A DNA stretch of 64,000 nucleotides from Balamuthia mandrillaris (lineage: Eukaryota > Discosea > Longamoebia > Balamuthiidae), in contig JAVKOQ010000033.1 of the NCBI GenBank assembly GCA_031835245.1, positions 1 through 64,000 of the forward strand, read 5' to 3'. Of the stretch, positions 1 through 16,385 are shown piece by piece. Both the position numbers and the translations under genes were made by a program. Position 1 is the first letter of the stretch, and each line of letters begins with the position of its first letter. The notes beneath the pieces were generated by a model. That model made no database searches and was not told the DNA's origin. It saw only the letters and a list, made by a program, of their open reading frames with translations.

Positions 1-1517
1 CTCGTCTTTCCTCCTCCTGTTCCTCCTCGAGGCCTGCGAAGACTGGCTACTTTACAAAGTTTGACTTGCTTTGCGTTGCAGGCCAACACCCAGTGATTGG
101 CTCCCGAGTGACGGGTAGGGAACCACTCTATGCAGCTCACCTTCTTGGCGAGCTCAGGAGGAAGACCGGCTCCTCCTCCCTCCCCATCGCTGACGCCCTT
201 CACAGGAAGAAAAGCCTTATGAGAGCAAAACTTGTGGTAGGAGCTGCCTTTGGGAAGTATCCGCGACAGCGTCCAATCGACGTAGTTCCAAGCCAGTTCT
301 TGTTGTTGTTTCGCGTTGAAGGTGGACGTTCGGTTGGGTGACGCACGTACCGTGTTGTGGTTTGTATTGAGGTTGTTGAGGTTGTTCGGAACAGAGGAGG
401 GACGCACAGTTGCAGCTACGTTTGCGGCCCATGGCCGTTTTGTCGGTACACCCGAGGCAGAGGAAGAATTAGAAGGAGCAGCAGTGGGTGGTTTGTTGGG
501 AGAGATGCTGCTGTTATTGTTTTGATCGAACATGTTGATCCTTCCAAGCAAACTACTGCTGGCAGGTGCCGCAGAAGGAGATAGTGACGAAGGTGAGGGG
601 GACGATGCAGAGCTGTGAAAGCGGGAGTTTGCAACTGAAGAAGCAGTTGCAGAACGAATGGCTCCAGGTTGAGAATTATTGCTCACGTTCACTGCCCCCC
701 CTCTTCCTGTTCCAGCACTCGCTCCTGTTGTTGCTCGTCGTGCAGGTGGATTGGTCACCACTTTCACGGGGGCTACCTTCTTCTTCTCTCTTGCCGCCAA
801 GTTCTGTTTGTAGATGTAGATATTGCCGTTGGTGTCGCCGAGGGCCAAGAACTCGCCGCTGCGATTGAACTGCATGGTGGAGATACTGCCCTCCTCCTCG
901 TCAGTGGGCTCGCTGTTCTTAAAGCCCGCTCCGCCCGTCTTTTGCCATTCGGTCATCGGGTTCTTGAAGGCTTTCCTCCAGTCCACGCGCGGTTTCTTTG
1001 TTTTGTTGCCCTTTTTATCTTTGTCGTGGTGATGGTGGCGATGACCAGTGTCTCCTTCTTCATTGGTTTTTGTTGATTTGATGGAAGAAGAGGAGCTTAA
1101 GGCTTGTTGTTTTTCTTCGTCAGCCGCTCTATTGATCCTTTCTATTTCTTCAATCTTGTCAGCCATGGCTAGCCGATACTTTTCGTAGGTAAGAGGCAAG
1201 TAGTGCTTGACCAAAGGTTCCCAAATGCTGTCCGCAACGGCGAGAGAGTAGAACCGTTTGCACGTGAGAGAAACATTTTTAAGGTCTCTGGGGCTGAGGT
1301 AGCTGAATATTTCTTTTTTGATCTCTCGAGGCAACTTTGTGAGCTTGAAGGAAGAGGAAGAGGAAGAAGAGGACGAAGAGGAACTTGAGCTTCTGGTACT
1401 TTTGGAGCGTCTTCCTTTACTCGGAGTTAATTTGTCTTTCTTGCGAGAGGAGGAGCTTCTCCTCAAAGCCTTTCTTTCATCCGCCGCTGCTTTGCTCATT
1501 GCTTCGTTGTCGCTCAT
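1..1517 (-). CDS. F-box protein with PP2A-B55-like WD40 region (partial, runs off left edge)
   Basis: The minus strand is open without a stop from an ATG at 1517-1515 to base 1, giving at least 505 codons with no intron. After a Ser/Lys-rich start, residues about 55-100 form an F-box (LPREIKKEIFSYLSPRDL, then VSLTCKRFYSLA and a WEPLV tail), the Skp1-binding domain of SCF ubiquitin ligases. A linker with a His run follows, then a WD40-type strand set ISTMQFNRSGEFLALGD. A long Ser/Pro/Asn-rich insert comes next, and then a second WD block ending CIEWFPTRHSGANHWVLA and KQVKLCKV. The order ISTxxFNxSGExLAxGD, spacer, KVxxIxWxP, KxVKLxKV matches the first two blades of PP2A regulatory subunit B55. 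The KLWK tryptophan is replaced by Cys. The F-box call is firm. The B55 relation is an inference from motifs, and the remaining blades lie outside the window. Intergenic DNA separates it from the biotin ligase, which runs the same way. Confidence 0.7.
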   Translation of the reverse strand, partial: MSDNEAMSKAAADERKALRRSSSSRKKDKLTPSKGRRSKSTRSSSSSSSSSSSSSSFKLTKLPREIKKEIFSYLSPRDLKNVSLTCKRFYSLAVADSIWEPLVKHYLPLTYEKYRLAMADKIEEIERINRAADEEKQQALSSSSSIKSTKTNEEGDTGHRHHHHDKDKKGNKTKKPRVDWRKAFKNPMTEWQKTGGAGFKNSEPTDEEEGSISTMQFNRSGEFLALGDTNGNIYIYKQNLAAREKKKVAPVKVVTNPPARRATTGASAGTGRGGAVNVSNNSQPGAIRSATASSVANSRFHSSASSPSPSSLSPSAAPASSSLLGRINMFDQNNNSSISPNKPPTAAPSNSSSASGVPTKRPWAANVAATVRPSSVPNNLNNLNTNHNTVRASPNRTSTFNAKQQQELAWNYVDWTLSRILPKGSSYHKFCSHKAFLPVKGVSDGEGGGAGLPPELAKKVSCIEWFPTRHSGANHWVLACNAKQVKLCKVASLRRPRGGTGGGKT

Positions 1518-1799
1518 TTTTGTTTTCCTTCGTGCTGGTTTGTTTGGTTTTCCCTTTGCGCTTCTTTGTTGCTCTTCGTTTTTTCGGAGTGTGACTTGTT
1601 ATTTTAGCGCAGTTGAATGGAAAGCCGTGGGCCAGATTGTAGCCTTATTTTGGTATAGTCCGGAGTTGCACCCCGCAATCAACGATTGGTTTACGGAGTT
1701 TCTTTTCTGTTGCAACCCCTCGTGCAATTTCCAGCCATCTCCTCTCCTCTCTCTTCTCTTCTCGCAATGTCCATCTCGCTTCTCTCGATGAGATAAGAA

Positions 1800-1865
1800 C
1801 AGAAGAAGCAGAAGCAGAAGAAGAAGCAGAAGAAGAAGAAGAAGAAGAAGAAGAAGAAGAAGAAG

Positions 1866-1897
<32 letters not shown>

Positions 1898-1935
1898 GAA
1901 GAAGAAGAAGAAGAAGAAGAAGAACAAGAACAAGA
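1800..1935. repeat. GAA/CAA trinucleotide microsatellite between two minus-strand genes
   Basis: An imperfect purine tract of GAA and GCAGAA units is interrupted by a (CAA)n block near 1869-1895. It lies in the 430-base gap (1518-1945) between the biotin ligase stop and the F-box gene start. Long poly-Leu, poly-Ser or poly-Phe frames read across it are artefacts of the repeat. Nothing else is recognisable in this gap. Confidence 0.9.
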
Positions 1936-1945
1936 AGAAGGCGTA

Positions 1946-3370
1946 TCAAAGAGCATTATGTTGCTGCGGTTGTGTGGGCCTAACGCTAACTTCCTCCGCG
2001 TAAAGCTCCTTCTCCTCCCCGCTCTCCACAATCCGAACTCTCAAACTGCCTGTCTCCGTAAAACCTAACGCTACTGCCTCCACCCTCAACGGATCCTCTT
2101 TCCCTTTCGGCATCACCAGTACTGTATTGCCGCAAAGCATATCGTGCCGTTGATACTCCTCGATGATTTGAGGTAAAGACAGGGACATCAGCCGCTCCAT
2201 GTGGTTGCAATAGCGAGCCAGGAAGACTTCTCTCTGGACGTTCCGACCAAGGACGTCACGCAGGCTAGTGGCGGTGGTTTGTAGCTCTTTGTCTTCTACC
2301 TCCGCAAGAGAGGAGATGCGTTGGTTCACGTTGACGCCCACGCCGACGGCTGCCCAGGTATCTTTGCCTTGGATGCTGGTGTCCACCAGGATTCCACAGA
2401 GCTTCTTGCCGTTTATCCACACGTCGTTCGGCCACTTGATCTTTGCTTGTATATCTGAGAAGAAAGCATCAAGGAGAATGAAGAGAAGAACGAAAAGCAA
2501 AAAAGAGGCATTACAAGCATAGGAAGAACACGCACAAACATGAAAGAAACAAAGTTAAAAACTGTGTAAAACTTCCAACAACAAAGAGATCATGATGGAA
2601 ACCTTTGTCTTCATCGAGGCAAGCAAGCACTACAGCGATGGCGGTGGCAAAGTTGACCTTGAACAGCCCTGCAAAGTCGTCGAGGTGCAAGATGAGAGTG
2701 GAGGCCAGGTTTTCTCCATGCCCGCTGGCCCACGCTCTGCCCCTCCGTCCTCGTCCTTTGGTTTGTGCCTCTGCCAATATCAACGTTCCACTTTGTCCTC
2801 CTATTGGTGTGAGAAGAGAGTGAGCGACGGATTGAGATTAAAGCAAGGCGTGGAAAAGTGAACTTCACCGTTCATCATCTCCTGTTGCGCGAGGTCCATG
2901 GTGCTCTCTGTCTCTTGCAGGTAGATCAAGCAGCGACCGATGGACGTCGTGGCTAAGCTCTCCTCAAACAGTTTTGCATCGAATTCTTGTTTGTTACATC
3001 TGATCAGCTCAAAAAAAAAAAGACAAGGCTTTCGGAACAGAGCGTACGCACCTGCTGCTGCTTGTGCCTCTGTTGTCGAGGCACCACCCCTTTTCATCAT
3101 TCCGTCTCGTCCTCCTCCTCGTTCCTCTTCCTCTGCTTCGGTTGCTACGTTTCTGCTACTTTGTTTTACTGCTCTCCTGTCTATCTCCCCTTCCGTCCGC
3201 TGCGTCTCCTCTCCTCTCTCCTCTCCTGGCACCTCCCCGCCTTGCCCCTGCCGCAAGAGCCTGCGGCAGCTGCCCCCCGAGTTCCGCTGGGGGAGGCCTC
3301 CCCACAGCAAGGAAAGGCCTCTCTGCGTGGCTCGCCTGTGGTTTAGCACTGCAAACGCTCTCACCTTCAT
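1946..3370 (-). CDS. HLCS: Biotin--protein ligase (holocarboxylase synthetase)
   Basis: The product attaches biotin to a lysine of carboxylases through biotinyl-5'-AMP. Three exons carry the catalytic domain. The exon ending near 2870 holds LQETESTMDLAQ, the substrate-entry motif. Exon 2800-2603 holds the biotinyl-AMP loop GRGRRGRAW. Exon 2454-1946 holds KWPNDVW, KLCGILVDT and GVGVNVNQ, followed by a small C-terminal SH3-like domain and the stop TGA. Introns 2869-2801 and 2602-2455 are GT-AG and keep the frame. The 5' end is uncertain. An open frame reaches an ATG at 3370, but its first 110 or so residues are Arg/Glu-rich and unlike the glutamine-amidotransferase-like domain of animal HLCS. 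A short GTACGC intron near 3045 is likely. The true protein may be shorter. A poly-A/GAA tract lies upstream of it. Confidence 0.85.
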
Positions 3371-3454
3371 TCCTTTTTTTCTCTTCTTTTTGTTTTTTGC
3401 CCTTTCCTATCCAATGCAAAGAAGAAGAAAGCAACAAGAAGAAAGCAAGAGGAA

Positions 3455-3530
3455 CAAGAAGAAGAAAAAGAAGAAGAAGAAGAAGAAGAAGAAGAAGAAG
3501 AAGAAGAAGAACAAGAAGAACGAAGAAGAA
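3455..3530. repeat. (GAA)n microsatellite
   Basis: An almost pure AAG/GAA run lies in the 330-base gap (3371-3703) between the RhoGEF stop and the biotin ligase start. AT-rich DNA with AAACAAAC units follows. No gene is visible in the gap. Confidence 0.9.
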
Positions 3531-3703
3531 GCTCACTTTGCTTTTGTAAACAAAAATAACTTCAAAAAATAAAATAAAAACGTTACTCTCATTGTCTAAA
3601 CTTTTACACTTGCTTCTTCCTTGTTCTTCTCTTTCTCTCCTTTCCTGCCTTTTAAACTTTCCTCCACTAAAAACAATAAAACAATAAAACAAACAAACAA
3701 AAC

Positions 3704-8092
<4,389 letters not shown>

Positions 8093-9653
8093 GATGGAAG
8101 TGTAACTAGTGAGCGAGTTGCTTCGTTTCGAGGAAAGAGAGGAAAAGAGGACACGTGTCGTCTCTTCGAGCCGGGGCTGGGCTGCACAAACCTTTCTATT
8201 GATTTACTTTTTGCGAGGAGAGAGGAGATCAGTTTGTTTGTTTGTTGGTTACCCCAACTATTTTTTTTTTTTTGTATTCACAAAAGATGAAACAACTGAC
8301 AAGAAGAGAGAGCAGCAAGAAAAAAAAATGTGTACCACAAATCAACAGCTTGCAGATAGGATTGGATTATTATTATTTTTTTTTTTTTTTGATGGATGAT
8401 GATGAACGCCCAAAAAAGCAGGGAACAAATTAAAAACACAAGGAGAGAGGGAGAGGGAGGAAAAAAAAAAAGAGAACAAGGTTTGGAATTCCTGCCAAAC
8501 TTCGTTGCTTCGACCTGCAAGTTTGCTCCTCTCCTCTTCTCTCTTTTTTTTCTTTTCTCCCGTTTTTCCTTCTTCTTTTTTTATTATTTATTTTTATTAT
8601 TTTTTTAACTCCTCAATTAAAACTGGTAATAAAAGTAAAAGAAAGATAGAGAGGAAAAGAAAAATAAAAGCACGGAAGCATTAACAACAAAACAAGAGGA
8701 GAAAACAACACAAATGGCCGGCCGGCTGGCTGGAAGGAAGAAGAACTGCCCGCAGCGGCGCACGCCCGAAAAGCAACCACAACAACATTGGCGGCCGCCA
8801 ATTTGTTTAATGGCCTAAACAAGACAGTGCCCGCTTGAAGTTCGAACCCCATCGGAAGGGCGTGAACAACAGGAAGCATAGGAGGACAGGCATTGCACCA
8901 TCGAGGAGGAGGAGGAGGAGGAGAAGGCGGAGAACGCTTGCCAGCAATCAACTGTAGATTGGAATGGAACAGAACTTCCCCCAAAGAAAGAGAGAGAGAG
9001 AGAGAGCATCAACAGAGCATGCCGAACCGTTCGTTTCTCACCCGATAAACATCAACGAACGAAAAAAACACAAAAAGCAATCGGCGAAAACATGCTAAAA
9101 GCATTACAGCGATCCTCGTGGGGAAATAAAAGAACGCAAATAGGGTAATGATCTTGATCCATTAAAGATGTATGATATTCCATTGGATGTTTGAAAAATG
9201 TACGATCCTAAACCAGATCCATGATGCATAAGGTAATTATGGTGATAGATCATGTGTTTTTTGAAAAACTATTGGTTGATCCAGATTTAAGGTAAGGAGC
9301 GCCGAACGCTCCTTTGATTTTTCTGATGGCAAACAAAAAAAATAATCAAAAAAATAATCAAAAAAATAAACAATAAAAAAAAGACAAACAATAAAAAAAA
9401 AGATAACGAAAGTGTTCCTTGTCCCTTGAACAAATAACAAGAAAGGATAAGAGAAAGACCTTCCCCAACGGAGTTGCCTTTTCGACAAATCAACCGTTGC
9501 GTTACGCCCCTTTCTTTTGTCGGCATTACACATCTTTCTTTTATTGGTATCTCCTTTTTCTTTTCTTTTTTTTTTCACACGCAACAAATGAACTCATCAC
9601 TTTTTTTTAAAAAAAAAAAGAGAAGAAAAAAATAAACTGGGCTTAAAAGAAAG
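8093..9653. other. 1.56 kb intergenic region between divergent RhoGEF and ammonium transporter
   Basis: No convincing gene is visible. The region has poly-T and poly-A runs (8260-8400, 8550-8610, 9350-9400, 9560-9620), a GA run near 8990-9006, a GGAGGAGGA tract near 8905, and an AT-rich block 9060-9290 with several ATGATCC/GATCCAT words. Open frames here have no codon-bias or family support. It presumably holds the promoters of both flanking genes. Confidence 0.6.
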
Positions 9654-11363
9654 ATGGAATCAGAACTTCTTCAAACGCCGTCACTGCTGCTCCGCGGCGG
9701 AGAGGACACCGATTCCGGCAGCGGACAGGCCAGCTGCATTGACACTGGTGACACGACGTGGGTCATGGTGTGCACGGTTTTGGTGTTGGGCATGATGCCC
9801 GCTCTCGCATTCTTTGAGGCCGGGCTGCTGCGAGCCAAAAACACGCTCTCCATCATCACTCAAGTACAGTTTTTTGTTCTTTCTCACTGCTCTTCTCCTT
9901 CTTCGTTTCTTTCTTTTTTTCTATCTTCGTCTTCTGTCTCTTTTTTCTTCTCCCCTCTTTTCGCCCCTTACATTCACGTGTTTCCGTTCTCCACTGTATT
10001 CACTCTTCTCGCGTCTCTCTTCACTTTTCTCTTCTCACTTCCCACTTCTCTATCTTTTCTCTTCTCTGTCTCTCGTTCTCTCTTTTCTCTGTCCTCTTTT
10101 CTCTTCTCTCGGTTTCCTCACCATTTTTTTTTCTGGTTCTTTCTTTGCTGTTCTAGATCTTCGTCGGTATTGCATTGATGGCCGTTTTGTGGCATCTTAT
10201 AGGCTTCACGCTTGTCTTTGGGCCTGACTATGGAGGAATGATAGGAGGACCGCGTTATGCCGCTTTTCGAGATCTGGAAAACAATTGTTTGGAGCATGCG
10301 CCCAACATCCCCGGCCTCAGCTTTGCTCTCTTTCAGATGATGTTTGCTGCAATATCTCCGTTGTTGATGACTGGCGCTTTTGCAGAGAGGATAAAGTTTA
10401 AGGTCTTCATCGCGTTGATTGTTTGGTGGGAGGTCCTTGTTTACTATCCACTTGCCCATTGGTACATTCTCTCTTGCTCTCTTGCTCTCTTCTCCTCTCT
10501 GACCATGCTTTTGTTCACAAAATAAGGATATGGGGAGGCGGATGGTTGGCGGATCGTCACGTTATGGATTTTGCCGGAGGCATTGTGATTCACGTATCTT
10601 CTGGCGTATCTTCTTTAGTCATGGCTATCGGTACTCTCTCTGTCGCGCTTGCACGCTCACACACTCTTCTCTTAACATCCCTCCTACGTTTGTTCGTTTG
10701 CTGCAACACAATAGTATTAGGAAAGCGACAAGGTTTTGAGAAGTATCATGGAGAATATCCTCCGTCCAACATGTACGTTGCTCTTGTCGTTTAAACGTTT
10801 CTCTTATTTATTTAACAAAAAAACCACAAATAAAGTCCATTGGCGTCAGTCGGTGCTGCTCTTTTGTGGATGGGGTGGTATGGCTTCAACGCAGGAAGCG
10901 CCCTTACCGCCGGAGCCATTGCTTCCAGAGCAGTCGGAACCACCACCGTTGCTTCCTGCACCTCTCTTCTCACATGGGTGTTGCTCAATCTCTTTCATGC
11001 GCGAAGCTTCAACACTATTGGTATGCGCTGTCTCCTTCCTTTTCCTTTGAAATAACTTGTTTTTAACTTGATTTGAATGTGGTTATAGCTGTATTGAATG
11101 GAGCAATAGCGGGTTTAGCAGGAATAACACCAGCATCAGGCTATATACGCACATCGTGGGCATCACTAATTGGAGTTGTGCTGGGGCTCTCCTCCTTCTA
11201 TTCCATCAAGCTCTTCAAGGGAGTGCTCAAGATAGACGATGCTCTGGATGTGAGTTCCGTCCATGGAGTGACCGGTCTTATAGGATCCCTCTCCATTGGC
11301 ATCTTTGCAGAGTCCTCCCTAAACACACGTGGTTATAACGGTTGGATTCATGGCAATCCTGTA

Positions 11364-11397
<34 letters not shown>

Positions 11398-11422
11398 CGC
11401 TCTGTTTTCTACTCTTCTCTTA

Positions 11423-11460
<38 letters not shown>

Positions 11461-11710
11461 GAGCCAAATGTACATTCAACTGCTGGGAGTGGTAGTGGCG
11501 TTGGCATGGGCAGCGTTCTGGACGTTCATCTTTGTGTTGTTGGCTCGGTGGGCATTTGGCTCCCTAACGCCGCGCCTCGAGGAGGAGAGACAGGGACTGG
11601 ACGCTCTGGAGCATGGTCACGATCCAGCCTATCACAATCTGCATCGCCATAATATTGCTGTGGAAGATGAGTTCTTGAACAGCGAAGAAGAAAAGACTCT
11701 CATTCAGTAA
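9654..11710 (+). CDS. AMT: Ammonium transporter, Amt/MEP/Rh family
   Basis: Seven exons (9654-9863, 10157-10461, 10527-10630, 10721-10772, 10836-11020, 11089-11360, 11462-11710) add up to 1377 bases, 458 codons plus stop. All introns are GT-AG, and four donors begin GTAC. Hydrophobic segments match the 11-helix Amt fold of a plasma-membrane channel-like ammonium carrier. Family landmarks are visible: FFEAGLLRAKNTLSIITQ in helices 1-2, ISPLLMTGAFAERIKF, the first pore histidine in MDFAGGIVIHVSSG, NAGSALTAG, and the second pore histidine in DVSSVHGVTGLIGSL. The cytosolic tail is short, acidic and ends EEEKTLIQ. The last two introns carry long (CT)n tracts. Nothing is missing compared with functional members. 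The gene faces the ABCA gene tail to tail, 74 bases away. Confidence 0.95.
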
Positions 11711-11784
11711 ACTTTAAAAAACTTGTATTCAACGAACGAAAAGAATTGAACGAAGAAAGAAAAACAAAAAATAAGTTAAATGGT

Positions 11785-14700
11785 TTAGGAAGAAGTTTCG
11801 CCCTCCGCTTCTCGGACGATATGCAGAAACACATCCTCCAACGATGTTTGGTTGATACCCCAATCCGTTATTCCTTTTATTTGTTAAAGTTAGGGGTGTG
11901 AAGAAGAAACAACACAAGAGCGGAAGAGAAGAACGTGGAAAGAAGGAAGACAAAAGGTTACCTGCTTCAGCTTTTCGTGCTTCGATAGCATCAAAGACTT
12001 GATGGATGACAAGGTCCTTCTTGGGGATCTGGTAGGTACTCGTTCCAGCAAAGGTCTCGAGGAGAGTGGCCGTTGGTAAGAGCTCTTCGATGAAATCGCT
12101 CACTCGCTGCTGACAGTCCAACTCGTAGTTCAGCTTCAGGGTGTAGCCCTGACCGTACCTTACTTTCAGTTCTTGTTGTGGTCCTACGCATCGTAACCTT
12201 TTTGTTGGTTTCAGAAAAGAAAGGAGAACCTGTGTGAGCGAGAAGCAGAGAAGGGAGAAAAGAACATAAAATTGTGGCCGTACATTCCGTTGGCCATGAT
12301 TCCAATCTTCGTGCACAAAACATCGGCTTCCTCCATACTATGTGTTGTCAAAATTATACAGCGTCCTTGCTGCATATAAAGAAAGGGTGAGTTCTTATAA
12401 AACCGATTTTAAAATCAAACGCGCAACAAACCTTAACGTGGTTCAAAACGTCCCAAAGTTGTCTTCTGCTTTCTGGATCCAAACCTCTGAGATAGGGGAG
12501 TTAATCAGAAAAAGAAAAAAAAAAAACAGAAACAGAAACAGAAACATAAAGAGAACAATAAAAAAGAGAAAAGCAAAGAAACAGTAGGAATGTACGTGGT
12601 GGGTTCATCTAAAAAGATGATGCGCGGATCGCCAACGATAGAAACAGCAACGCTCAACCGTCGTCTCATACCTCCGCTCAAGTTCTTTACCAAACGTTTC
12701 TTGAATGGCAACAAACCAACTTGATCCAAGGAGTTAGCAACGTGAGCATCTTCTTCTTTGCGGCCGATGCCTTTGAGACGGGCGTAAAAGAGGAGAGTTT
12801 CTTCACAGGTGAGATCCATCCAAAGCGTGTCAAATTGAGGGCACACTCCCATCACTCTGTGCGCGCTGTCTATGTCCGTTCTGTTTATTAAAAAAAAAAG
12901 GCATTGTTGCTGTGAGAAAGAAAGAAAAAGAACGAGAGAAGAGAAGAGGAGAGAAGGAAAAAACGAACGAGATATCAAAACCACCAACACGAGCGCTTCC
13001 GCTGGTTGGAGGGAAGAGGCCAGTAAGGATGCTGATGGTGGTGGTTTTGCCAGCTCCGTTGGGACCCAGCAATCCGAAACATTCACCCTGATCGATAGCA
13101 AACGTCACGTTACGCACTGCAACTTTCTTCGCTTTCCTTTTATTGTGAATACATGTGTAAGAAAACAGAAAATGAAGAACTGGAAGAGAAAAGCAAAAAA
13201 CCTGAAACCAGTCGAGTATTCTTTGTGCAAATCCACTATAATAACAGGGCTATCAGGCGAAATGGCTCCTGAATAAACTCGTTGTCTCTCATGTGCAACA
13301 TCATCTGGTTCAGCCAACTATGCCCAAAAAAAAAAAAAACATTAAAACATTATTAGAAAGAGAGCAAAGAGGAGAGGGAGAGAGGAGAGAGGAGAGGGAG
13401 AGTGAAAAGAGGGAGAGAACAAACATCTTCCAAATCGCCTTCATCGATCTTCACAGACTTCACAAGCATGGATACTTCTCCATCTTCTTTGTCGGTCAGG
13501 GTGAGAGTTCGAACGGTGCCTTCGGCATCATCGACAACTTCTTTGTTCCTGAGTTTGGCAAAGAGGCGAACAAAGTACCTGTAGACAGGCTGAAGGAAGA
13601 ACCATGGCTTCCTTGCTATACCAAATTCTTTCGGTAAAACATTGTCCAAATACCTTCAAAGAAAGAAAAGGATGTACAAAAGTTAGAAGAAGGAACAGAA
13701 GAAAAAATGGAAGAAGGCCAAACCAAGCAAGGAAAAAGAAGAAATTGCCAGTGATGACCATAAAGACCCAGAGGTGAGTGATTTCATTTCCCCAATCATA
13801 GTCTCCGGTTTGGGGGCATTCACCAAGTCCACAGTGAATACCTAAGATGTAGATGATACGATAGAAAGCAAATGGAGGCCACAAGTTCCAAATGAAAGGA
13901 GAGCCTTTGTCTTGCCACACTGTGCGAGAGAGACCAAGAAAATCGAGAAGAAAGAAAGTGGAGGTTCAGTTACTGAAGAATAACATAATAAGATACTGTT
14001 AAGAGATTGAGCTTACCAATGACGTTCACGATAAATGAAATGATTACTTGAAGAATAACAAGGAAGTAGGAGAAAACTGTATAGATTTTTTAACAAAGTT
14101 AGTTACAGGAAACACAACTTAAAAGTGTTTATGAAGAAAAGTACTCGTGGCCACTCTTGTCTTGTTGAAGATGGCGCTCATGGCAAAGCTGATGCCAATC
14201 AAGCAATGACCCCAAAGCAAGAAAGAGAACAACAAAGCAATAGGACTGCATGTTTAAAGTCTCGTCATGTTAGAAGGTGTACGCTCAATAGCAAAACAAA
14301 AAACAGAAAAAAAAGAGAGCAGAAAGCTGAGAAGAAGCAAAGAACGAAATACTTCACCTTCCTTGCGTGAAAACAGCAAAGCGGAAAGCATAGCTGACAA
14401 TGTAGGTGATGATAACGACCATGAGATAGAGGACGACATTGTAAAAGTAAGTTGTCCACCAATAGTTACTCATTTTCATTCCCATCTACACATAATCGTT
14501 AAAAAAGCAATGAGACAAAATAAAGAACAATGAAGAGAACGACGACGAAGAAGCAGAAGAAGAAGAAAAGTTACCATTTTCATCATTTCTCTGAGCTTCT
14601 CTTGCTTCTCCAAAACTATGTTGTAGATGAAGACAGGGAGAAGCCAAGACAAGACCAACGGATACATGAGAGCAGCAAGAAAGCTACCCAAGTCTACTTT

Positions 14701-14876
14701 GAGGGGGTCCTCTTTGTACGGAAACTCTTGTTGGTGAATGCTGACAATCACTTCTTGGGCGGTGGCAACTGCCTCCACAAATAGTTTCAGCATCAAGGCC
14801 AAACCTCCTGTGATGTATTCTGTTTTGCAATTATTTTGGTTATAATGGTTTTTGTAATTCAAACCGAGAAAGAGAG

Positions 14877-14912
<36 letters not shown>

Positions 14913-16385
14913 CAGAGAGCGGAATAAGAGGAGAGAAAGAACGAGATAAAGATAGAAAGCGAAGTACCGGAAGTGTCCATGTTATTGTAACTGATAAGGT
15001 AAGGGAATTGTGTCTCAGCCAATATCTCCATGTTGAACTGGGCTGGTTGCTCCGTAGCATTTCCATAGCTCAAGTTGTTGAAAGTAAATGCTGCAAACAA
15101 AGCATAAAAATAGGAATAAGAATAAGCAAGAAGACGAATAAGAATAAGTTTTCGAACAAGTACAAAACGTTAAGAATAAGGAAGAAGCAGAAAAAAAAGA
15201 AAGAAGAAAAGTACCAAGAGCAGGAAAAGGGATAACTTTTTTGGCTTTTCCGGAAGTAACGGCAGAGTACCATTCGTCCTTCACGTACACCAACATAGAC
15301 ATCAACTTGGCACGTGTTGGATAGGTTTGCATAATCGGTAAATATAGCGTGTCGTTAACCTTCTTTTGGGCTATTCCTCCCAAAAAGCCTATCGATAGAC
15401 CTCTAGTGTTAGGAGCAAAAAAGCGAACAGAGGAGAGGAGAGAGAAGAGCATAAAGCAGAGAGAATTGAGATAGCAGAGAGCGAGAGAAAAGGAGAGCAG
15501 AGAGAAGAGATAGTCCTAACCTGCTTTGGACCCATCAGGACGGAGGTAACCCAAGCTTGTGAGATTGTTGGGATCAGCCCCAAAGAAGAACGGGTATTCC
15601 ACCCCCGAGGTGAAGTTGAGAGGACGAACGGGGTCCTCATAAACCCAGCCCCGGTCCTCGTTCTTGGAGAGGACGTTGAACAGGATTTGCATGCTTCCCA
15701 CGAACAGAAGGAGGATCAATGGAACCAGTATCTGGCAAGCCATGGTGCAGCGTTGACGAATCTGGTTGTTTTGGTTCGCGGTGAGAAGGATAGAAGGGAA
15801 ACGAGAAGAGAGGAGAGATGAGAAGAGAAGCAGAGAAGAACGGAGAACAAGAAAGCAGCAAAGAAACAGGGCAGAGCAGAAAACGAGAGCAGAGAGAGAA
15901 CGACGAAGTGAAGTGAACAAAGAAGAAGAAGAAGAAGAAGAAGAAGAAGAAGAAGAAGAAGAAGAAGAACAAGAACAAGAAGAACAAGAAGAACAAGAAC
16001 AAGAAGAAGAAGAAGAAGAACAAGAAGAACAAGAAGAAGAAGAACAAGAGAAGAGCGCGAAGAGAAGAGCGCAGCCAAGGCATACCTGAAGCTTCAAATT
16101 TTTGCGCATCAAAGCCTTAAACTGGTAGGACTTGGGCGCCACAGCGGCGGTGGTCCCTGCCGGCAGCGAGTACTTTGGGTAGCGGCCGTTGTGGTTGTGG
16201 TCCCCATTGGGCGACGAAGATGACGAAGAAGAAGCGGCTGAGGTCGTGGAGGCGTAGAAAGAGTGAGGGGCAGCAAAGGCGGACGCCTCGCCCTCCGACG
16301 AGGAGGAGGAGCCCTGGTGGTGGTGGCTGAGAAGCAGAGGCCTCTGCTCGTCCTCCTTCTCCGACGATGAGGACGCGCGCAACAT
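11785..16385 (-). CDS. Half-size ABC transporter, subfamily A
   Basis: The ATG is at 16385-16383 and the stop TAA at 11787-11785, with about 15 exons. The N-terminus is a 100-residue Ser/His-rich cytosolic stretch, then [18 protein letters not shown] leading into the first membrane helix. A large extracytosolic loop follows ([18 protein letters not shown] through [20 protein letters not shown]), then a cluster of helices around 14770-13540. The single nucleotide-binding domain has Walker [11 protein letters not shown] (about 13050), Q-loop VCPQFD, signature [10 protein letters not shown], Walker [11 protein letters not shown] and the H-loop [10 protein letters not shown] near 12330. It ends with the ABCA-type C-terminus [16 protein letters not shown]. 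One membrane domain plus one ATPase domain makes it a half transporter, which would act as a dimer in lipid transport. It is divergent from a second ABCA gene starting 442 bases away. Confidence 0.9.
15915..16055. repeat. (GAA)n / GAACAA microsatellite in intron 1 of the ABCA gene
   Basis: A purine tract of GAA units with interspersed CAA lies in the first intron of the minus-strand ABCA gene (intron from 16085 to about 15768). It is CT-rich on the transcribed strand. Confidence 0.9.

Noticed and set aside
1599-2031. Long minus-strand frames of poly-Leu, poly-Ser or poly-Phe
   Set aside because: They are readings of the GAA/CAA microsatellite in three frames, with no flanking coding signal.
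8836-8860. GTTCGAACCCC resembling a tRNA T-arm
   Set aside because: The flanking bases do not pair as a T stem, and no anticodon or acceptor stem is found on either strand.
8613-8984. Minus-strand open frame in the 8-9.6 kb gap
   Set aside because: The composition follows local Pro/Ser-rich repeats, with no splice-supported neighbours, no homology by eye, and GA/GAGG tracts inside.
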